Below are positions 1-10,759 of a stretch of 47,500 nt of DNA, piece by piece; the first letter of the stretch is position 1, and every line of letters starts with the position of its first letter. This stretch comes from Glandiceps talaboti. Lineage: Eukaryota; Hemichordata; Enteropneusta; Spengelidae. A model generated the notes under the pieces. It was given only the letters and a program-made list of their open reading frames with translations, did not search any database and had not been told where the DNA came from. The stretch lies in contig NC_135561.1 of assembly GCF_964340395.1 (NCBI RefSeq), positions 22,335,986 to 22,383,485 on the forward strand, read 5' to 3'. The translations under genes were made by a program, and so were the position numbers.

Positions 1-360
1 TGCTATTACCATTCTACAAGTAAAGTAAAATGTACTAGATCAATCAAGTAGCTAGTATATAAAAAAACTGCTTGCACACTTATGTAAATGGCTGCAAATT
101 AGTATGGTAACATTTATGCAAATTAGCCACCCCATAATTTTTGCATACAGTATGTGGAGAACACTGGTAGGTTAAAAAGAATTTAATCATTAGAATAAAT
201 AGTGTGACCTATGACCTTGATGTCTATGTTGGCAACAATATGCATTGACCTCAAAAATAGAAACCTGTTTAATACTAGTATTTGTAGCCACTGTGGTAAT
301 AATGATGTCATGGTTGCCAGAAAGCCTGAACACATTGACCCTATTCATCTATAAAGTATA
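1..360 (-). other. 3' flank / probable 3' UTR of the RBM7-like gene
   Basis: This AT-rich stretch lies just downstream of the minus-strand stop codon at 361-363 and has no coding pattern. On the minus strand ATTAAA occurs near 268-273 and 182-187. Both are common variant poly(A) signals, so the transcript may end here. I see no canonical AATAAA on that strand in this stretch. The 3' UTR assignment is inferred from position. Confidence 0.5.
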
Positions 361-954
361 TTATCTGTAACCATAGTGACCACGATGGCCTGATGGTTGC
401 CATGGTTGATGATGTACATTAGGTGGTCTATATCGTTGTTGATTCATAGCCATAATTTGTGCTGGTGTCATGGGTATTGGTTTCCCAGGTTGTTGTTGCC
501 AACCACTTGGAGACTCTTGAAATTGTCTATATCTATGTCCATGGCCATATTGGCTTGTTGTTGCTTGTCTCTGGGTTCCTTGAAACTGTGCAGACATATG
601 TGACTGATGACCCCTTTGGTCAGCAAAGGTAGATAAGTTGGCAGGCATAGAGTGTGATCTGTGGAAATGCATGTCTTCCATGGGTGCAGCTACATGACTG
701 TTAGGGGTTGTAGGTCTACTGTTTCTACCTTCTGGAGTGTACATAGGACTGCTTTGTCCACCTGGACTGGCTGTACTTAAGTGTTTACTTCCAGGTCGAC
801 ATTGCAAATTGAGTGGACGATTGAACAAACGGATACCATTCATGAGTTGTATAGTATATGGTATAGATACATCATGTTTGAATTCAATAAATGCATAGTT
901 ACGTCTGTTACCATCTTTGTCTTTAGCAATCTTTACATCAATCAGTGGTCCTGC
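361..954 (-). CDS. RBM7: RBM7-like RNA-binding protein, last coding exon (197 codons plus stop)
   Basis: The exon opens with AGPLIDVKIAKDKDGN and contains the RNP1 octamer RNYAFIEF (exon residues 18-25), followed by the PYTIQLMNGIRLFNRPLNL stretch. This is the second half of an RRM and matches the RBM7/RBM11 family closely (human RBM7 has AGPVIKVKIPKDKDG and FAFVNFKHEVSVPY). RBM7 binds uridine-rich RNA and, with ZCCHC8 and MTREX, forms the nuclear NEXT complex that delivers transcripts to the exosome. After the RRM comes a low-complexity Ser/Pro/Gln/His tail of about 140 residues ending in GHYGYR. The exon start is set by a splice acceptor (TTTTACAG, AG at 955-956) at the position where I recall human RBM7 being interrupted (HQ/AG). 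Reading continues upstream only into intronic minisatellite. The first exon, with RNP2, was not found. RBM11 is the alternative family name. Confidence 0.9.
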   Translation of the reverse strand, partial: AGPLIDVKIAKDKDGNRRNYAFIEFKHDVSIPYTIQLMNGIRLFNRPLNLQCRPGSKHLSTASPGGQSSPMYTPEGRNSRPTTPNSHVAAPMEDMHFHRSHSMPANLSTFADQRGHQSHMSAQFQGTQRQATTSQYGHGHRYRQFQESPSGWQQQPGKPIPMTPAQIMAMNQQRYRPPNVHHQPWQPSGHRGHYGYR

Positions 955-3460
955 CTGTAAAACATAGAGAATAAACCAATCAGTGGTCATTAATGTGAGA
1001 CAACATAGATAGTAAACCAATAAGTGGTCATGTATGTGAGACAACATACACAGTTTGACAGTGGTCCAATCAGTGGTCTTGTATGTGAGACAACATAATG
1101 ATACACAGTATGACAGTGGTCCAATCAGTGGTCTTGTATGTGAGACAACATACACACTGTGACAGTGGTCCAATCAGTGGTCTTGTATGTGAGACAACAT
1201 ACACACTGTGGCAGTGGTCCAATCAGTGGTCTTGTATGTGAGACAACATACACAGTTTGACAGTGGTCCAATCAGTGGTCTTGTATGTGAGACAACATAC
1301 ACAGTTTGACAGTGGTCCAATCAGTGGTCATGTATGTGAGACAACATACACAGTATGACAGTGGTCCAATCAGTGGTCTTGTATGTGAGACAACATACAC
1401 AGTTTGACAGTGGTCCAATCAGTGGTCTTGTATGTGAGACAACATACACAGTTTGACAGTGGTCCAATCAGTGGTCTTGTATGTGAGACAACATACACAG
1501 TTTGACAGTGGTCCAGTATGTGAGACAACATACACAGTTTGACAGTGGTCCAATCAGTGGTCTTGTATGTGAGACAACATACACAGTTTGACAGTGGTCC
1601 AATCAGTGGTCTTGTATGTGAGACAACATACACAGTTTGACAGTGGTCCAATCAGTGGTCTTGTATGTGAGACAACATACACAGTTTGACAGTGGTCCAA
1701 TCAGTGGTCTTGTATGTGAGACAACATACACAGTATGACAGTGGTCCAATCAGTGGTCTTGTATGTGAGACAACATACACAGTATGACAGTGGTCCAATC
1801 AGTGGTCATGTATGTGAGACAACATACACACTGTGACAGTGGTCCAATCAGTGGTCTTGTATGTGAGACAACATACACAGTATGACAGTGGTCCAATCAG
1901 TGGTCTTGTATGTGAGACAACATACACAGTATGACAGTGGTCCAATCAGTGGTCTTGTATGTGAGACAACATACACAGTTTGACAGTGGTCCAATCAGTG
2001 GTCTTGTATGTGAGACAACATACACAGTTTGACAGTGGTCCAATCAGTGGTCTTGTATGTGAGACAACATACACAGTTTGACAGTGGTCCAATCAGTGGT
2101 CTTGTATGTGAGACAACATACACAGTTTGACAGTGGTCCAGTATGTGAGACAACATACACAGTTTGACAGTGGTCCAATCAGTGGTCTTGTATGTGAGAC
2201 AACATACACAGTTTGACAGTGGTCCAATCAGTGGTCTTGTATGTGAGACAACATACACAGTTTGACAGTGGTCCAATCAGTGGTCTTGTATGTGAGACAA
2301 CATACACACTGTGACAGTGGTCCAATCAGTGGTCTTGTATGTGAGACAACATACACAGTTTGACAGTGGTCCAATCAGTGGTCTTGTATGTGAGACAACA
2401 TACACAGTTTGACAGTGGTCCAATCAGTGGTCTTGTATGTGAGACAACATACACAGTTTGACAGTGGTCCAATCAGTGGTCTTGTATGTGAGACAACATA
2501 CACAATATGACAGTGGTCCAATCAGTGGTCTTGTATGTGAGACAACATACACAGTTTGACAGTGGTCCAATCAGTGGTCTTGTATGTGAGACAACATACA
2601 CAGTTTGACAGTGGTCCAATCAGTGGTCTTGTATGTGAGACAACATACACAGTGTGACAGTGGTCCAATCAGTGGTCTTGTATGTGAGACAACATAATGA
2701 TACACAGTATGACAGTGGTCCAATCAGTGGTCTTGTATGTGAGACAACATACACAGTTTGACAGTGGTCCAATCAGTGGTCTTGTATGTGAGACAACATA
2801 CACACTGTGACAGTGGTCCAATCAGTGGTCTTGTATGTGAGACAACATACACAGTATGACAGTGGTCCAATCAGTGGTCTTGTATGTGAGACAACATACA
2901 CACTGTGACAGTGGTCCAATCAGTGGTCTTGTATGTGAGACAACATACACAGTTTGACAGTGGTCCAATCAGTGGTCTTGTATGTGAGACAACATACACA
3001 GTATGACAGTGGTCCAATCAGTGGTCTTGTATGTGAGACAACATACACACTGTGGCAGTGGTCCAATCAGTGGTCTTGTATGTGAGACAACATACACACT
3101 GTGACAGTGGTCCAATCAGTGGTCTTGTATGTGAGACAACATACACAGTTTGACAGTGGTCCAATCAGTGGTCTTGTATGTGAGACAACATACACACTGT
3201 GGCAGTGGTCCAATCAGTGGTCTTGTATGTGAGACAACATACACACTGTGACAGTGGTCCAATCAGTGGTCTTGTATGTGAGACAACATACACAGTTTGA
3301 CAGTGGTCCAATCAGTGGTCTTGTATGTGAGACAACATACACAGTTTGACAGTGGTCCAATCAGTGGTCTTGTATGTGAGACAACATACACAGTTTGACA
3401 GTGGTCCAATCAGTGGTCTTGTATGTGAGACAACATACACATTGTGACAGTAATTGTCTG
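955..3460. repeat. 49-bp minisatellite (about 50 units) in the RBM7-like intron
   Basis: Tandem units repeat every 49 bp (for example GTGAGACAAC at 2341 and 2390). Each holds a direct repeat CAGTGGTC-CAAT-CAGTGGTC and a small inverted repeat TGTATGT-gagaca-ACATACA. Variants alter the CAGTTTGACAG segment (CAGTATGACAG, CACTGTGACAG, CACTGTGGCAG). One variant lacks 12 bp (near 1513 and 2138) and another has an ATGATACACA insertion (near 1097 and 2696). The first units (960-1020) are diverged and adjoin the splice acceptor. The 93-codon open frames here are by-products of the period and are not called as genes. Confidence 0.97.
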
Positions 3461-3810
3461 TCTCAAACATTGTGAGACAAACAGTCCATCTGAGTCTCAC
3501 TCTCAGTGCCAAAAATCTGAAACATTTCTTCACATTACATATCTCTTTGTATTGCTTTATTTTCTGATTCTGTTACAGGAGAATGCCACCATTCATCATT
3601 TCATGATTTACATCACCTACATGTATATTACATTAAATTTCAGAGAATTACCAATTTGAACTTCTACCTCATTTAGGGATTCCTTCTGTGGGCCACACTA
3701 GAGTCTACAGAAATGAATATGTGAACAGTGAATATTCACTTACAGTCTGAAGATAATAAGCACTTATGAATCAGTAATTTAGATATGATTTGGTTATTGT
3801 GCAGTGCTGG
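3461..3810. other. Non-coding stretch beside the 49-bp array
   Basis: AT-rich unique-looking sequence with no coding pattern. It is presumably still intron of the RBM7-like gene, because no first exon was met before it. Confidence 0.4.
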
Positions 3811-4130
3811 GCTTAGTCTAGTCCTGTTTGCATATGGAGAAAGTCACCGTATTGAGGGTCATGTCAGTAATCTAGACCTGTGCACCTTATGCAAGCAGGC
3901 CTAGGCTTAGTCTATTCTAGCTAAGGCTTTCTTCTGATACGATACGACAAGATACCGAAGGTTAATTTATCGAGGGTGAAACACCCTATCTATCACCTTC
4001 ACAGTTAGCAGAATAGACGGAGTCTAGCAGCAAAACTATGCTTAGTCCTGCCCTGCTTGCAGCCGGAGTAAGTCGTCCGGCGGGTGTTGAGCGAAACGAG
4101 TGCACCGTCTGCAAGCAGAATTATACCGGG
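3811..4130. repeat. Two diverged foldback units (MITE-like)
   Basis: Two related segments begin with a CTTAGTC...CCTG motif near 3820 and 4040. Each spans about 80-90 bp between inverted ends. The second has TGCTTGCAG ... CTGCAAGCA around a GTCCGGCGGGTG core. The first has TTGCATA ... TATGCAA with a GTGCACCTTATGCAAGCAGG end. They look like two ancient copies of one hairpin-forming element. No target-site duplication was recognised. Confidence 0.5.
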
Positions 4131-4169
4131 CTGGGATCTTAGTAATAATATAGATCAGATGCTTAGATC

Positions 4170-4400
4170 TGGATATAATATACGTTGCGGGGTTTCTGAC
4201 TTGTCGAAACCCCGCAGCTTATACATCCAGAGCTACTAGATGCTTTGCGTGAACCATAGACGTTCCACCAACGTTGGTGGAGCGTCTATGCGTGAACCAA
4301 TACATCTAATACATGTGTACATGTACCGCCATAATGAGTGAAAGAAAGCACAGCTGGCTATGGTCATGGAGGTAGTACAAAATAGTCATTCCTACCTCCA
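4170..4400. repeat. Cluster of three hairpin-forming inverted repeats
   Basis: There are three separate inverted repeats. The first has arms TGCGGGGTTTC / GAAACCCCGCA around a 9-base loop (about 4184-4215). The second is a 36-bp near-perfect palindrome at 4255-4290, CATAGACG...TCCACCAACGTTGGTGGA...CGTCTATG, with GCGTGAACCA directly repeated on both sides. The third has CATGGAGGTAG / CTACCTCCATG arms with a 16-base loop (about 4368-4405). They may be remnants of foldback elements. Confidence 0.6.
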
Positions 4401-4735
4401 TGCTATGGATATCGTGTAGTGTAAATTATTGTATACCAGTACCTGTACAAATAGTTCATATAGTAGCTCTTCATTCACTCTGTTAGTATCTAGATTTCCG
4501 ACCCAAAGTGTCCGATCCACTTGGTTTTCCGAGTTCCCTGTCATATTACCAATGACTCCGACAGTGTTAGGTACGGTAAAGACACAGCTGAATGGCGTTC
4601 TTAAGGGATTTCCCAGAGAGCATTGCGAGGTATTGTTTATTGTTCAGGTCAAAGGTTAAAACTTGCAAGCTCCCTCAGTCATTGTCAGTCAACAGCAGTG
4701 TCTACGGTATAGACACATGGCACAGCGAGCATGTA

Positions 4736-4738
<3 letters not shown>

Positions 4739-4769
<31 letters not shown>

Positions 4770-4803
4770 CGATCGATCGATCGATCGATTTATTGATTGA
4801 TTT
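4739..4803. repeat. (TTGA)n/(TCGA)n microsatellite
   Basis: TTGA units pass into GATC/TCGA units and then into TTTATTGA. It is simple sequence. Confidence 0.95.
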
Positions 4804-4850
4804 ATTGTTTGGTTGAATGGTTGACCAATTGAATGATCAATTTTGAGGTG

Positions 4851-5005
4851 CAATATCAGGGCCGTAGCCTGACCAAATTGCCGGGGGGGGGGGGGAGAGA
4901 ACCTTGTCTTGGTGCAATCATGCATTTATAATTTAGAAATGACCAAATTGCCGGGGGGGGGGGGGGAGAACTTTGTCTTGGTGCAATCATGCATTTATAA
5001 TTTAT
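4851..5005. repeat. 70-bp tandem duplication with poly(G) runs
   Basis: GACCAAATTGCCGGGG... through the TTTATAATTTA phrase occurs at 4871 and again at 4941, a 70-bp period, each copy with a G run of 12 or more. The 5' edge (4851-4871) carries CAATATC...CCGTAGCCTG, which recurs in inverted orientation at 7697-7718 beside a C run. Confidence 0.8.
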
Positions 5006-5009
5006 AATG

Positions 5010-5345
5010 GAGTCACGATGGGTGAATGGTTAGCGTGACCGGCTTGGAATCTACAGGTTGCAGGTTCGAGCCCTGTCGCTGCCTGCTGTTTGTTTCTGAG
5101 TGGCTAAAGTCCTTGGGCAAGATTTGAACCACAACTGTGCTTCAGTCAACCCAGCTGTATAATTGGGGACCTGGTAGGATGTAGGTTGCAATGTGAACGC
5201 TTTAATCCTATGCGCTGAAATGGCTGCAATGGATTGTATGCTCCCCGGGGAGTTGAGGAAGATCCGAGCCAGGGGTAATAAATTGTAAAGCGCTTTGAGC
5301 ACGGTGTGGGAAAGCGCTATATAAGAACCCAACATTATTAATTTA
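5010..5345 (+). mobile_element. tRNA-derived SINE, apparently full length
   Basis: The 5' part is tRNA-like: an A-box-like TGGTTAGCGTGACCGG and a B-box GGTTCGAGCCC about 40 bases later, as needed for RNA polymerase III transcription. A tRNA-unrelated body follows, and the 3' end reads AAAGCGCTATATAAGAACCC then an ATTATT-rich tail. This tail type is shared with LINE partners in many animals. The tRNA part has no proper acceptor stem, so it is not a functional tRNA gene. A broken minus-strand copy of the same body lies at 15333-15416. The exact family was not identified. Confidence 0.85.
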
Positions 5346-5384
5346 GAAATGTGCTAATTTACATAAATTTACATGTAATTTACA

Positions 5385-5576
5385 TAATATCTATTTAAAA
5401 TACGCAATTGAATATCAGAACTACTGTCCTTGGTCCTCACCAGAATTTTTTATTTTGTCCCTAGACGTTGTATTTTTTTTCTCTCTCTCTTTCATTTCTG
5501 TATATTTATTCAATATCTGTATAATCTGTATAAGTTCTGGTGAAATAAATTTCAATTCAATTCAATTCAATTCAAT
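5385..5576 (+). mobile_element. LINE 3' end fragment with (TTCAA)n tail
   Basis: Non-coding AT-rich sequence contains a CT run and ends GTGAAATAAATT followed by about five TTCAA repeats. It is the same kind of pentanucleotide tail that ends the LINE at 15.7 kb, which lies in the opposite orientation. No coding part remains, so it is a 5'-truncated copy. Confidence 0.6.
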
Positions 5577-8119
5577 ATGTAAGGCCAGAAAAAATAAAAA
5601 CATTCTGGTCAACGGGTAACCTAACCCATCACATTAGGTAGGTAGGTCGATTTCATTGTTCACAATGTTTGACAAGGATAAAACAAACCGTATATAATGA
5701 TCGCAAAATATTTCAGGTCGAGTTTAGATAGAACTTATTTAGTCATCTTGATACTATCTCATGCAATTTGTCTGCATAGCTACAGTTAGGAAATGTACAC
5801 AATTTACGGTTAAACAAATTGTGTAGTTCCTCTCACCCTCTCTTCTAAAAAATGTTAAGCCCCGCCAAATGAAACTCAAGCATTATTTTAGCCACCCCTT
5901 CTGTCACCTACACTACAGTGGAGATATAAAATCATATGGTACAATGGTGCATGAGAATATCAGTGATAGCCAACTACAATAATACTCCGAACGAGATTTA
6001 CTCAGGATGTGGATTTCACATGCATAAAGAGATGTCTCTAATTAGCTCTAACCTATACAGGGAGGTACTTAGCCAGACACCTTCATGGCATCTTGTTTTG
6101 GGAGAAAGATAATGATCACCTTGATTGCTACTGATTGGAAGGAGACAACTCCAAAGGTGAAAAATATATTGAAAATAAGACAGTGTAGGAGGCCATTTAG
6201 AGGCATAAAATATCAAACCATAGACATAATTTTAAAGTTTTACAATGCTTGAATATGGTAATAAAATACCAGAATTGAAACAATTATGCTATGCATTACA
6301 TATCATCTGGAAGTGTATTTTGTTGTGGCAAAGCTGAAAGAAATGTGCACTTGGTAAATGACTTCTCCTGAAGTTTACTTTGGTTCAAAAAAAACTTTTC
6401 AAGACTTTCAGACTTGTGATCTAAACTTTTGTTCAATTCTTTTTAGTGCACATTGGATATGCAACAGCTTAATTTAATCTCAATTCATGCTTGTATGCAT
6501 CATCAGAGCCAAGTAAACCACTGTATAAGATATTATATAATTTGGAATAGACTGAAATGTATATTGTTACATGTACCTATATATTCAGAAAATATAAAGA
6601 AATATCATTAATTTTGAAAAAAAAAATGCGAAGCCCGCATGAGGATATATTGCCCATCACCAGAAAAAATACATTGGGTAGGTTGAACAGCTTTTTCATT
6701 TTTTTCTGGCCCAATGTCGTATCTTTCAAAGTAGTTGCCGAAAAGATGTCACATTCAAAGTAAAAAAAATGGATGGTGCTTTCTCAAATAAGTAACACAA
6801 CAAAATAATCATTTTCTTTACCCAACTCCCAAAACTTTTATGGTCTCGTTTATGTCGGAACCCAAGGTGAACTCAGTGAATTCTCCTTGTCATTATCATT
6901 ATAATGGAAATTGAAGTTTGGATTTTGATGTCGAAGGTACAGCCCTGTTTACAAATTCAGGGCTATTCTTTCCATAGCAAATTGTCACTTCAAAATGAAT
7001 TGCGGAATAACGCTAGTGTCAGTGTGCAATGAGATAATTATATAAAACAACATTTTAACCAAAGACAACGTCGAACACAATTATTAAAAATGGATCTTCA
7101 AAGAGTGGATCTTAAACTGCGTACCTAGTTTAATAGTTTTTCAGGGCCACCAAATATTCCAAAAAGAGATATGCCGTTTTATCAGTATGAAATGTTTTAA
7201 TATAAGGAACAAGATGTAAATGAGACCGAGCGCATCTTCGGAGTCACTGCATGCAGCATAGCAGGCGACCTCTCGTTGAACGACTTTTTCCGTCTTTTCT
7301 TTCGAGTTTCACTCGCTGACATTATAATTGCGACTTGCTATCTTCAAATGAAGGAGACTTTCAAGACTACTGTTACTCGCGGAAAATGCACAGTAAATAT
7401 GTGCACTTCTTTTGTACTTTCCTGCACAAAGAATTTTTCAATTGCTGCAAAAAGTTACAATTTTCAACTGGACACATTTATATTCAAAGTTAAGCCAGCA
7501 TACAATAGCGATATAAAATACATATTAGCGAGGAGTCAGTGTACAGTCACTTTAGTGAACCATCAATTTGAATCGCATATGCTAGGAATCGTCACGTAAA
7601 TAACGATTTTAAAAACGTCGCTATGTATTCAAAAAGAAGCTTTTTTTCGTTCTTTTCCCCAAAATCTCAGGGGGTTGCAGATGCCCCCCCCCCCCGCAGG
7701 CTACGGTACTGGATATTGATCAATTGACTCACTGAGTTTGTGATATGAAACTTTGTTTTCTTTCCCTGGCTACTTTTCTCTCTTTCAGCTGTATCTAATA
7801 TCTCTCTTTATTGACTAAATAAAGACACCTTGTCAATTCTTCTCCTCTTATCTAAATTAAAACACCCCTAATCTCATAATTAGCATGGATCAGTTACCTT
7901 AAAGCTTGAAAATTTACTTTATGTCTAATCTTCTGTGAGATGATTACATTGAACAAACAGTCAATCATGTACACACACTAGTAGGAAGTAGTCTCTTCTG
8001 TACTAGGTTAATGTATAAATCTCATTGCTTGGGTAGATCAAATCATTTACAAAGGTTATAACATACAAACAGTTTAAAGTCTTTAGCATTGAGCGTTTGC
8101 GCAGCCTTGGTCGACAATC
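5577..8119. other. Non-coding stretch with minor inverted repeats
   Basis: No open frame here shows a recognisable protein. Short open frames (for example near 7276-7599) lack start context, splice signals or family resemblance. There is a small inverted repeat with CCAGAAAAAAT / ATTTTTTTCTGG arms near 6660-6713. A C run followed by GCAGGCTACGG at 7684-7706 mirrors the repeat edge at 4851. Confidence 0.4.
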
Positions 8120-8977
8120 TTCATGCCTCACGAGTGTGAAGCTACCATCATATTCATATTCATCTTCACTGTCAAAAGTTGACCTCTACGATCAATGTGA
8201 ATATGATGATAGCTTACACCTCATCATCAGATTCGAAGTACTTCCGAATGGGTACGAACATGCGTTCGGCAAATCACATATCCTTCATTGGCAGGTTGAA
8301 ATAATGTGATTGTAATTACTTTTCACTTGATTTGCCTGGATTTGCATGCTCTCTGGTTATTTTTGCCAGAGTATCCAATTTGCACCATGAATTATTGTTG
8401 TCATGGACCATTATTTTTCACAATCGATTGCGTTGACCGATCCCGATCAAGGGAACTACACACATTGTGATAATTGTGGTCTTGACAACACTATTTTGTG
8501 TAAATTTCACCAGTGTAAGTGTTAAGTAGGGTGTCAAAGATAGCAGCACTGCGGGAAATCAAAACACACCCAGCCAGGTCGTATTTTATTACATTACTCA
8601 TACAGGTTTTTTGTACACCCACATACATGTATTGATATTTCATTTTCAAAGATATGGGAAAGGCATACTAAACATCCAAATTAGTTTTTTATATGACAAC
8701 AATAATTCATGGTGCAAATTGGATACTCTGGCAAAAATAAGAAGAAAGCATGCAAATCCACGTTAATCAAGTGAAAAGTAACTACAATCACATGATTTCA
8801 ACCTGCCAATGAAGGATTTGTGATTTGCCGAACGCTTGTTTGTACCCATTCGGAAGACTTCGAATCTGATGATGAACGTGTGAAGCTATCATCATATTCA
8901 CATTGAGAGTAGAGGTCAACTTTGAAAGTGAATATGAATATGAATATGATGGTAGCTTCACACTCGTTCATGCCTCA
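8120..8977. mobile_element. 836-bp foldback DNA transposon with 274-bp terminal inverted repeats
   Basis: The arms 8131-8404 and 8694-8966 are inverted copies with scattered differences. Both ends read CGAGTGTGAAGCTACC inward. The spacer 8405-8693 has no coding capacity. The 11-bp direct repeat TTCATGCCTCA sits immediately outside each end (8120-8130 and 8967-8977), which is a clear target-site duplication. Very long inverted repeats with a 9-11-bp duplication fit a non-autonomous Mutator-like/foldback element. The superfamily is inferred, because no transposase is present. Confidence 0.9.
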
Positions 8978-9078
8978 GAATGACATTCCATAGTTACAGC
9001 TGGCCACTAGGTGGCGCTATGATCAGCCGATCGTAGACGGGTTTTATTTACGAATGTACTATACATCACTGGAAGTGA

Positions 9079-10310
9079 TCAAACACCGTCTGGAATTGAT
9101 AACACCTTGAGTGATAGAACTGAGATCACAGAGAATAAAGGTCTCTGTCCACCAACACTATAGGTAGTATGGAAACGATGTGATATAGAGTTAGTGGTAT
9201 TTATTAAAGCTGTTTGACAAGAATGAAACTTTCTGAAGTCAGATTGGTTGTGTGATAAAAGATTATTCGAACATAAGAAATTATAAAAGTGAGTATGCAC
9301 ATGTCTTTCAAGTAGTTTAGACAACACTGGTAAAACTGAAATAGGTCTGCAGTTGGAGATGTTATCTGTAGCACCGTTTTTAAATATAGGTGTTACTTTA
9401 GCAGATTTCCATTGTGATGGAAAGCGTCCTGTTGTAATTGCACAATTTAATAGTGTGGTTAGACTTGACGTAATTTGGAGTGCGCCAACTTTTAAAAATC
9501 GTGCACTTATACCATCTAGACCAACAGATTTATTGCAATCAAGGACCTGAAGAAACACTTGACTCATTTAAAAGTGGTATTTTACCAGAAATGCTGAAAA
9601 TATTACTATTCGGTTTGATAAACTCAGAAGCGACATTTACAAAGAAATTATTGAAAGCATTGGCAATTTCTTTGTTATCAGGTATTTCATAACCACCTTT
9701 GATGATAAGTTGGAATGTGAGTTTTAATTTGAGAAACAAGGTGTTTAATCTATTTCCAGAAGTCGAGATTAGTTTTTTCTTACATACTATTGTAAAAGTT
9801 GCGTTTTTGATAGTCTGATCAAGTTTGTAACTTTGTTACGCCATTTTTATACAATTCATTCAGGTTCTTTTTCTTGTAGTTATCCCTAAATTTAATTTAA
9901 AGTCTAAAACATCATTCCACCACTTAACCCTTTGTGAATGTTTAGATAATACCTCTAGAAACAGTTTATTCCATGTTTGTAATTGAACGGAAACATCATC
10001 ATGACTGTTTGTTATGGACCACTGTACCTCTTCAAGGTCTTGGCAGAAGGAGTGAGGGCCGAAATTTTTTGTACATCTATACTTTATACTATTGTGGGTT
10101 TTAGAGGCAATTTTGTGTGATGTTTGTCTGATAATAGAAACAGGATAGTGATCACTAAGACCGATACACGAGACCTGAGTGTGTACTATCTTGTCAGGCT
10201 GTGTGGTCAAAATGTGATCAATACATGAACTGGTATTATCAGTTACTCTTAGCAGTTCTTGTTTGGCTATCAGATAGGCAATATTTTCATTTCTGCTATT
10301 TTGTTATCGT
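9079..10310 (-). pseudogene. Degenerate LINE: endonuclease end plus start of reverse transcriptase
   Basis: Reading the minus strand from 10.3 kb, the C-terminal part of an APE-type endonuclease appears (HTQVSCIGLSDHYPVSI; the SDH motif is typical). A linker follows with EIANAFNNFFVNVASEF, then the RT N-terminus (GLDGISARFLK, FPSQWKSAKVTPIFKNG, CRPISVLPVLSKLLERHV). The frame breaks between about 9740 and 9860, and the RT stops soon after the SCQTALI block, before any catalytic ADD motif. It is a dead, doubly truncated non-LTR retrotransposon of the CR1/L2/Jockey type. Confidence 0.85.
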
Positions 10311-10313
10311 CCT

Positions 10314-10752
10314 TTAAGTACTAGTTATACCAAGGGCTTTCGCTAAATATATGTCTTTGAATTCGTTCGAACGTGTGTCACCGAAACGGAGTGTTCCATT
10401 AATAAAGTTGATTTGTTTTTCAACCAATTTTCTCCGTTCCAAAGCGAAATCAGACTTCTCTTTCGAGAATTTACAATATCGACACCATACTCTGTAAATA
10501 CTGCCATCTATTATGTACTTGCTGTTTTCACTGGTATGGATGTTCATCCACTCAAATTGTTCAAGCCATCGTGCCAATTTTACATCTTTAAATTTTCCAG
10601 ACTGTAAAGAATGAACTTTTCAAGCCACAACATTTGAAACATCGCCTGTTATCTTTTTGCGATTAGCTGGTTGTTCATCATTTCCATCACTTGTACTTGG
10701 CTTACTAGCTGGAGAAAAGAAATGAGTTATATGTCGTTTACTCATACTGGAA
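10314..10752 (-). pseudogene. N-terminal fragment of a hAT-like / ZNF862-type transposase-derived protein
   Basis: From the ATG near 10750 the minus strand reads MSKRHITHFFSPASKPSTSD, typical of the MSKR...FF opening of hAT-like and ZNF862/KIAA1586-type proteins. A TGA after about 42 codons interrupts the frame. The same frame then continues with LARWLEQFEWMNI and WCRYCKFSKEKSDF, a TTF/BED-like finger start with the CxxC pair. The frame runs into the LINE fragment at about 10310, so the rest is missing. The family assignment rests on this N-terminal pattern only. Confidence 0.55.
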
Positions 10753-10759
10753 TCGGTAG

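Noticed and set aside
360-420. X-box-like GTAACCATAGTGAC and GTTGCCATGGTTGA
   Set aside because: Both break the consensus at the final AAC and lie in RBM7 coding sequence.
5015-5090. A functional tRNA gene
   Set aside because: A- and B-box-like motifs exist, but there is no proper acceptor stem, and the sequence continues as a SINE body and tail.
5051-5335. 94-codon minus-strand frame
   Set aside because: It is the antisense of the SINE, with no independent support.
7276-7599. 107-codon plus-strand frame
   Set aside because: No family resemblance or start context; probably chance.
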